Assembly: GCF_004023625.1 (NCBI RefSeq)
Contig: NZ_RPDJ01000027.1
Coordinates: forward strand, 62,001 to 126,000
Direction of reading: 5' to 3'
Source of the DNA: Streptomyces cavernae
GTDB taxonomy: Bacteria; Actinomycetota; Actinomycetes; Streptomycetales; Streptomycetaceae
Length of the DNA stretch: 64,000 nucleotides
In this document: positions 59,149-64,000 of the stretch, piece after piece
How positions within the stretch are numbered: the stretch's first letter is position 1
Layout of the letters: each line of letters opens with the position of its first letter
Program-made: the position numbers and the translations under genes
Notes under the pieces: generated by a model
Told to the model about the DNA's origin: nothing
Databases searched by the model: none
Seen by the model: the letters and a program-made list of their open reading frames with translations, nothing else

Positions 59149-60202
59149 GCGTCACGGCCTCCTCGGCCGGGGGACGACGCACCGGCGTCTCGGCATGGGG
59201 ACGGAGCACCGGCACCTCGGCGGGGCAACGGAGCACCGGCACCTCGGCCGGAGGCCAGAGCAGCGGAGCGGTACCGGTCGTCAGGGGCCGGGCCGCGCGC
59301 GAGACCTGCGCGGGCACCGAGGCCACGAATCCTCTGTGCGCGGGTAACCCTTCCTGGCCCTTCCCGTCGGGGGACTGGCCCTCCCCTTCAGCGGACAGGC
59401 CCTCCCCCTCAAGGGAACGGCCCTCCCCGCCGACGGCCGCCGCGGGCGGCACCGCCCGGGACGCCTCGGCGGACGACTCCGCGCCCACCGCCGCCCCTGA
59501 CGACTCCGCACGGGGCTCCGGCCAGGACGACTCCGCGGGGGCCGCCGCCCCCGGCAAAGACCCCTGCGCCGACTCCCGGACACGCACGCCCGGCACGACA
59601 CCGAACAACTCCGACTCCGGCTCCCCCGCCGACTCGGGCGCCGGCCGTGCGTCCGGCTCCGCCGCTGACTCCACCGCCGACGCGGGCGCCGGCCGTGCAT
59701 CCGGCTCCGCGTCCGCATCCGACTCCGGGTGTTCCGTCGTCGACAGGTCCGCCCACACCACGCGGCCCGCCCCCTCGGCGGTCTCCCTGACGCCCCAGTC
59801 GGTGCTCACCCCGCCCACCAGCAGCAGGCCCCGGCCGCTCTGGTCGTCGGGGGACGGACACAGTCGGGTCGGGCGGGTGCAGCCCTGGATCTGGTCCTCC
59901 ACCTCGATCCGCAGCCGTTGCGGAGAGTGACGGAGCGTGCACGCTATTTCGTCACCGCCGGCGTATCTGATGGCGTTGGTGACGAGTTCGGAGACCACCA
60001 GAAGCGCGTCGTCGCTGACGTCCTCGGGTACTCCCCAGTCGCCCAGTAGCGCGCGAACGTTCCTGCGCGCGACGGCCACCGAGGCCGGAGCCGCAGGCAG
60101 TACGAACGTCCCGGCCGGCTGTGGGGACTTCTCCAGTGGCGGCGGATCCGACGGCAGGAGGGGGGAGGAATCCGAAGGCAGGAGGGGAGAGGGCGGAGCC
60201 AT
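59135..60202 (-). CDS. RsbW-like ATP-binding protein with long low-complexity C-terminus
   Basis: From the ATG at 60202 (AAAGG 8 bases upstream) the product is 355 residues. The HATPase_c domain (about residues 30-155) has the N box LLVVSELVTNAIRYAGG, G1 EVEDQIQGC and G2 QSGRGLLLVGGVSTDWGV. Residues about 160-355 are an unusual Ala/Pro/Glu tail with internal repeats: PDARPAPxSA twice, EGEGxSxEG-like units, and PAEVPVLR.. three times. Most family members end shortly after the ATPase domain, so the tail is an addition. It is divergent from the XRE regulator at 60485 and coupled to the hypothetical gene at 58738. Confidence 0.85.
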   Translation of the reverse strand: MAPPSPLLPSDSSPLLPSDPPPLEKSPQPAGTFVLPAAPASVAVARRNVRALLGDWGVPEDVSDDALLVVSELVTNAIRYAGGDEIACTLRHSPQRLRIEVEDQIQGCTRPTRLCPSPDDQSGRGLLLVGGVSTDWGVRETAEGAGRVVWADLSTTEHPESDADAEPDARPAPASAVESAAEPDARPAPESAGEPESELFGVVPGVRVRESAQGSLPGAAAPAESSWPEPRAESSGAAVGAESSAEASRAVPPAAAVGGEGRSLEGEGLSAEGEGQSPDGKGQEGLPAHRGFVASVPAQVSRAARPLTTGTAPLLWPPAEVPVLRCPAEVPVLRPHAETPVRRPPAEEAVTHAHR

Positions 60203-60484
60203 GGCCGTTGCCTTTCGTCTGCCTTCGCACCAGAAGGGTGCCGGTGTAGCACCGCTCGGTGCCCTGACCCCCGCCGGAAAGCCGGAGTTCGGGCCACCAC
60301 TTCTCAACTGGCCTGGGGGGTCGTCTCGTTCACCGAGCGGTGCCAGTAGGTCAACTGTGTCACCTGCCAACAGCGCCTCGCAACCAACAAGTTGAAAATT
60401 GCAATTCGCCGGGTGCATTCTGGCCACGCCTTCAGGTGATCGTGACAGACTGCAACCGTCGAGCCCGGCGTGAGGAGGCAGCGC

Positions 60485-61360
60485 GTGACCACGGAGACCC
60501 CCTGGGGCGACGCTCCCTCCGTTCTGCGCATGATCCTCGGCAAGCAGCTGGAGGAGCTGCGCACCCGGGCCGGCCTGACGTACGAGGAGGCCGGTCAGGC
60601 GATCGGCGTCAGTCACTCGACGATCCGCCGGATGGAAGCCGCCAAGGTGGCCCGTCTGAGACCGGCGGAGGTCGAGAAGCTCCTGCACACGTACGGCGTG
60701 CGCGACCAGCAGGAGATCGACACCTTCCTGAAGTCGGTCCGCGAGGCCAGCAAGCGCGGCTGGTGGCACACCTACCGCGACGTCATGCCGGACTGGTTCG
60801 CCGCCTATCTGAGCCTGGAACAGGCGGCGCTGCAGATCCGCGCGTACGAGGCGCAGTTCGTCCACGGCCTGCTGCAGACCGAGGAGTACGCACGGGCCCT
60901 GCTGGGCGCAGGCAACCCGCACGCGCCGAGCGAGGCCACCGAACGCCGGGTAGCGCTGCGCATGCGCCGCCAGGAGTTGCTGTGCCGCGAGGCGCCGCCC
61001 CGGTTGTGGGTGGTGATGGACGAGACGGTGCTGCGCTGGCCGGTCGGTGGCGCCGAGGTGATGCGGGCCCAGATCGACCATCTCATCGAGCTCAACCGAC
61101 TGCCCCATGTGACCGTGCAGGTCATGCCGTTCGGGAACGGACCGCATCCGGCGATGCGGGCCGGCGCCTTCCATCTCTTCCGGTTCCGGGCCGCCGAACT
61201 GCCGGACATCGTCTACCTCAGCGGCCTCGTCGGCGCGGTCTATCTGGACAAGGGCGACGACGTGCTGGTGTACCGCGAGGCCCTGGACCGGTTGGGCGCC
61301 CAGTCGGCGCCCGCCAGAAAGACCGAGGCCCTCCTCGGCGCAATACGCAAGGAGCTCTGA
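60485..61360 (+). CDS. XRE-family regulator (HTH + DUF5753), second copy
   Basis: The GTG at 60485 has an ideal GAGGAGG site at 6 bases, giving 291 residues. The helix-turn-helix (about 18-75) reads LGKQLEELRTRAGLTYEEAG then AIGVSHSTIRRMEAAKV. The DUF5753 part includes VHGLLQTEEYARALLGAG, ETVLRWPVGG and VTVQVMPFGNG. It is only distantly similar to the XRE protein at 34111. The DUF397 gene begins one base after its stop, the standard WhiJ-like arrangement. The divergent ATP-binding protein gene upstream shares a gap of about 280 bases containing both promoters. Confidence 0.94.
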   Translation: MTTETPWGDAPSVLRMILGKQLEELRTRAGLTYEEAGQAIGVSHSTIRRMEAAKVARLRPAEVEKLLHTYGVRDQQEIDTFLKSVREASKRGWWHTYRDVMPDWFAAYLSLEQAALQIRAYEAQFVHGLLQTEEYARALLGAGNPHAPSEATERRVALRMRRQELLCREAPPRLWVVMDETVLRWPVGGAEVMRAQIDHLIELNRLPHVTVQVMPFGNGPHPAMRAGAFHLFRFRAAELPDIVYLSGLVGAVYLDKGDDVLVYREALDRLGAQSAPARKTEALLGAIRKEL

Positions 61361-61361
61361 A

Positions 61362-61655
61362 GTGCACGACGCCACTGGCGACCCCCACAAACGCGAACCC
61401 CACGTAGCCGACATCCGAGACCACCTCCACATCCGCAGCGGCATGCCGTCCCGCGACCTGGGCGCACAGGGCTGGTTCAAGCCCTGGAGCGACGACGCCG
61501 GTGGCGCCTGCGTCGAGGCGAAGAAGCTCACCGACGGCCGGGTGGCGCTGCGGCAGTCCACCGACCCCGACGGCCCGGCCCTGGTTTTCACTCCGACGGA
61601 AATGACCAGCTTCCTCAGGGGAGTCAAGGCGGGAGCTGCCGACTTCCTTCTCTGA
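61362..61655 (+). CDS. DUF397 protein, partner of the second XRE regulator
   Basis: A 97-residue protein with GTG start at 61362, one base after the XRE stop. The DUF397 core is WFKPWSDDAGGACVEAKKLT then VALRQSTDPDGPALVFTPTE and FLRGVKAGAADFLL. About 30 residues precede it (HKREPHVADIRDHLHIRSG), longer than usual for the family. It probably modulates the XRE protein. A terminator follows directly. Confidence 0.9.
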   Translation: MHDATGDPHKREPHVADIRDHLHIRSGMPSRDLGAQGWFKPWSDDAGGACVEAKKLTDGRVALRQSTDPDGPALVFTPTEMTSFLRGVKAGAADFLL

Positions 61656-61656
61656 C

Positions 61657-61685
61657 AGGCCCGTTGTGACAACGGGGGCCTTTTT
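61657..61685 (+). terminator. Intrinsic terminator after the XRE/DUF397 operon
   Basis: AGGCCCGTTG pairs with CAACGGGGGCCT (one bulged G) around a TGA loop, followed by TTTTTC. It is a classic rho-independent terminator just past the stop codon. Confidence 0.9.
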
Positions 61686-61781
61686 CTGTACTGCTTGACA
61701 CCTACTGCCCGGCAGTTGCTGCCGACACCTGCTTCCCGGCTCGACTGCCGGGTGTGAGCGACGACGATGGGAGGGGCGATC

Positions 61782-62597
61782 TTGCCCGACAACGGATGGC
61801 CGGCCGACAGAATCGACACCGAGAACGCGCACTCCGCGCGGATCTACGACTACATCCTCGGCGGGAAGGACTTCTATCCCGCCGACAAGGAAGCGGGCGA
61901 CGCCATGTCGCGGGAGTGGCCCGCGCTGCCCATCCACATGCGGGCCAACCGCGACTGGATGAACCGCGCGGTGCGCTGGCTGGCCGAGGAGGCGGGCATG
62001 CGCCAGTTCCTCGACATCGGCACCGGCATCCCCACGTCGCCGAACCTCCATGAGATAGCCCAGTCGGTGGCCCCGGAGTCCCGGGTCGTCTACGTGGACA
62101 ACGACCCGATCGTCCTCACCCTCTCCCAGGGCCTGCTGTCCAGCAAGCCCGAGGGGAAGACGGCGTACATCGAGGCCGACTTCCAGCACCCGGAGGCCAT
62201 CCTCGACTCGCAGGAGTTCCGCGACACGCTCGACCTGAGCAAGCCGGTCGCGCTGACCGTGATCGCGATCGTGCACTTCGTCCTGGACGAGGACGACGCC
62301 GTCGGCATCGTCCGCCGGCTGCTGGAGCCCCTCCCCTCGGGCAGCTACCTCGCGATGACCATCGGCACCGCCGAGTTCGCCCCCGAGGAGGTGGGACGCG
62401 TCGCCCGCGAGTACGCGGCCCGCAACATGCCGATGCGGCTGCGCACCATCGACGAGGCCCACGAGTTCTTCGAGGGCCTCGAACTCGTCGAGCCCGGCAT
62501 CGTCCAGGTCCACAAGTGGCGCCCGGACGGCACCGGCGAGCAGAACATCCGCGACGAGGACATCGCGATGTACGGGGCGGTGGCCCGCAAGCCCTGA
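61782..62597 (+). CDS. SAM-dependent methyltransferase, DUF574 family
   Basis: A strong GGAGGGG site 5 bases before the TTG at 61782 makes this the best start (271 residues); the upstream ATG at 61767 overlaps the site itself. The N-terminus has the family signature NAHSARIYDYILGGKDFYPA. SAM-binding motif I is FLDIGTGIPTSPNLHEIAQ, motif II VVYVDNDPIVL and the later IEADFQHPEAIL. VALTVIAIVHFVLDEDD follows. This family is highly expanded in Streptomyces and of unknown substrate. It lies between an XRE/DUF397 pair and dctA, with terminators on both sides, so it is probably monocistronic. Confidence 0.92.
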   Translation: MPDNGWPADRIDTENAHSARIYDYILGGKDFYPADKEAGDAMSREWPALPIHMRANRDWMNRAVRWLAEEAGMRQFLDIGTGIPTSPNLHEIAQSVAPESRVVYVDNDPIVLTLSQGLLSSKPEGKTAYIEADFQHPEAILDSQEFRDTLDLSKPVALTVIAIVHFVLDEDDAVGIVRRLLEPLPSGSYLAMTIGTAEFAPEEVGRVAREYAARNMPMRLRTIDEAHEFFEGLELVEPGIVQVHKWRPDGTGEQNIRDEDIAMYGAVARKP

Positions 62598-62618
62598 GTC
62601 CGGTCCCGGCCCATGGTG

Positions 62619-62652
62619 AGGGGCGGGTGCGTCCGCCGACGCATCCGCCCCT
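62619..62652. terminator. Convergent terminator between methyltransferase and dctA
   Basis: AGGGGCGGGTGCGT (62619-62632) pairs with ACGCATCCGCCCCT (62639-62652) with a 6-base CCGCCG loop. The flanking genes converge on it. Confidence 0.85.
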
Positions 62653-62715
62653 CGGTCTTGTGGGACCCGGCCCATGGCCGGCCTCGACCGTTCGGCCGGT
62701 CCGACCGGTCCGGGA

Positions 62716-64000
62716 CTAGGCCTTCGCCAGTTCCTTCTCGGTGCCCTGCTCGGGCAGTTCGGCCTGACCGTCGCCGTCCTCGTCCAGCAGGGTCTTCTCG
62801 TCGAAGGGCAGCTCGCCGGCCAGTACCTGACCGACGCGCTCCTTGTCGATCTCCTTCGTCCAGGTGCCGATCAGCACGGTGGCCACGGCGTTGCCGGCGA
62901 AGTTGGTCAGGGCGCGCGCCTCGCTCATGAAGCGGTCGATACCGACGATGAGGCCGATGCCGTCCACCAGGGCCGGCTTGTGCGACTGGAGACCGCCGGC
63001 CAGGGTCGCGAGACCCGCACCGGTGACACCGGCCGCGCCCTTCGAGGCGACCAGCAGGAAGAGCAGCAGCGAGATCTGCTCGCCGACGGACATTGGCGTA
63101 CCCATGGCGTCGGCGATGAACAGGGACGCCATGGTCATGTAGATCATGGTGCCGTCGAGGTTGAAGGAGTAGCCGGTCGGGACGGTGATGCCGACCACCG
63201 GCTTGCTGACGCCCAGGTGCTCCATCTTCGCGATGAGGCGCGGCAGCGCGGACTCGGAGGAGGAGGTGGACAGGATCAGCAGGAACTCCCGGCCCAGGTA
63301 CTTGAAGAGGGTCAGGATGTTCAGGCCCGCGATGATCCGCAGGAGCGTGGCGAGCACGACGAAGACGAACAGGAAGCAGGTGACGTAGAAGCCGAGCATC
63401 AGCACCGCGAGGCTCTTGAGCGCGTCCAGTCCGGCGGACCCGGTGACGGCGGCGATGGCGCCGAAGGCACCGATCGGGGCGGCCCACATCACCATGGCGA
63501 GGATGCGGAAGACGAGGCGCTGGATGTGCTCGATGCCGCGCAGGACGGGCTGTCCGGCGTCACCCATCGCCTGCAGGGCGAACCCGGCGAGCAGCGCGAC
63601 GAGCAGTGTCTGGAGGACCTCACCGCCGGTGAAGGCGGAGACGATCGTGGTGGGGACGATGCCGAGCAGGAACTCGACGGTGTCCTTGGCCTCCGCGTCG
63701 ACCTGGGCCTGGCCGGTCTCCTTGACGGCGTCGGTGACCGCGAGACCCGTGCCGGGCTCCACGATGTTGCCGACGACCAGGCCGATGCCGAGGGCGACCA
63801 GGGACATGATCAGGAAGTAGACGAGGGCGATACCGCCCACGGCGCCGACCTTGGCGGCCTTCCGTACGGAGCCGATGCCCAGCACGATCGTGCAGAAGAT
63901 GATCGGCGAGATCATCATCTTGATCAGGTTCACGAAGCCCGTGCCGAGCGGCTTCAGCTCGACTCCGAGGTCCGGGGAGATCAGGCCCACGGCGATGCCG
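62716..64000 (-). CDS. dctA: C4-dicarboxylate/cation symporter (DctA type), N-terminus outside the window
   Basis: At least 427 residues are visible; the 5' end lies beyond the right edge. This is a member of the dicarboxylate/amino acid:cation symporter family (DAACS), importing succinate, fumarate or malate with protons or sodium. Landmarks: SPIIFCTIVLGIGSVR, FLLGIVPTTIVSAFTGGEVL, the serine-rich re-entrant loop LILSTSSSESALPRLIAKME, GYSFNLDGTMIYMTMASLFI with the NxDGT cation motif, ASKGAAGVTGAGLATLA, and DRFMSEARALTNFAGNAVAT. The cytoplasmic tail is acidic (LLDEDGDGQAELPEQGTEKE). DctA is favoured over GltP-type glutamate carriers by the DRFMSEARALTN segment. Confidence 0.92.
   Translation of the reverse strand, partial: GIAVGLISPDLGVELKPLGTGFVNLIKMMISPIIFCTIVLGIGSVRKAAKVGAVGGIALVYFLIMSLVALGIGLVVGNIVEPGTGLAVTDAVKETGQAQVDAEAKDTVEFLLGIVPTTIVSAFTGGEVLQTLLVALLAGFALQAMGDAGQPVLRGIEHIQRLVFRILAMVMWAAPIGAFGAIAAVTGSAGLDALKSLAVLMLGFYVTCFLFVFVVLATLLRIIAGLNILTLFKYLGREFLLILSTSSSESALPRLIAKMEHLGVSKPVVGITVPTGYSFNLDGTMIYMTMASLFIADAMGTPMSVGEQISLLLFLLVASKGAAGVTGAGLATLAGGLQSHKPALVDGIGLIVGIDRFMSEARALTNFAGNAVATVLIGTWTKEIDKERVGQVLAGELPFDEKTLLDEDGDGQAELPEQGTEKELAKA

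Overview
The window is high-GC actinobacterial chromosome and almost certainly comes from a Streptomyces. The evidence is the strong G/C third-position bias, frequent GTG/TTG starts, paired XRE + DUF397 genes, RsbW-like ATPases, a CabC-type EF-hand protein, and a gene order that from memory resembles the S. coelicolor block running from glgB-I to the gcvT/sseB genes. No tRNA, rRNA, CRISPR array or intact insertion sequence was recognised.

Layout. 0-2 kb: two SseB-like genes (one cut by the window edge) and a P-loop ATPase. 2.2-7.1 kb: a tandem glycine riboswitch followed by gcvT, gcvH, glyA and sdaA, a glycine -> serine -> pyruvate unit. A mobile-looking repeat sits between gcvH and glyA. 7.2-11.2 kb: two-component system, a secreted anchored protein and a sortase-like enzyme. 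11.3-14.1 kb: cabC, an acetyltransferase, an anti-sigma-like ATPase and an enoyl-CoA hydratase. 14.2-17.5 kb: two L,D-transpeptidase lipoprotein paralogues around a repeat-rich gap. 17.7-20 kb: glgX. 20.2-27.7 kb: four ABC half-exporters forming two pairs. The second pair splits canonical and degenerate ATP-site motifs between its subunits and carries a repeat inserted in frame. 28.7-33.4 kb: tandem M4 metalloproteases and a DUF1990 protein. 33.5-37.3 kb: a WhiJ-like XRE/DUF397 locus and a decayed stretch with small membrane ORFs and gene remnants. 37.3-50.9 kb: glgP, a subtilase, then glgE-treS-pep2-glgB, the GlgE alpha-glucan/trehalose pathway. 51-64 kb: an unusual P450, a HelD/HelR-type helicase, a MerR-thioredoxin pair, an AAA ATPase, an imine-reductase-like enzyme, an ATPase/hypothetical pair, a second XRE/DUF397 pair, a methyltransferase and a truncated dctA.

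How the genes fit together. The glycine operon is probably switched on by glycine through the riboswitch. It converts glycine to serine by T- and H-proteins plus SHMT (GcvP is elsewhere), then deaminates serine to pyruvate. glgX and glgP degrade glycogen-like glucan, TreS interconverts trehalose and maltose, Pep2 makes maltose-1-phosphate, GlgE polymerises it and GlgB branches it, so storage glucan and trehalose turnover are linked in one region.

The most unusual features are: palindromic repeats captured inside coding sequence (the last ABC subunit and glgB); two repeat elements with matching terminal inverted repeats; a roughly 360-residue disordered N-terminus on GlgB; a P450 lacking a clear EXXR motif; and a sortase-like enzyme without the expected arginine.
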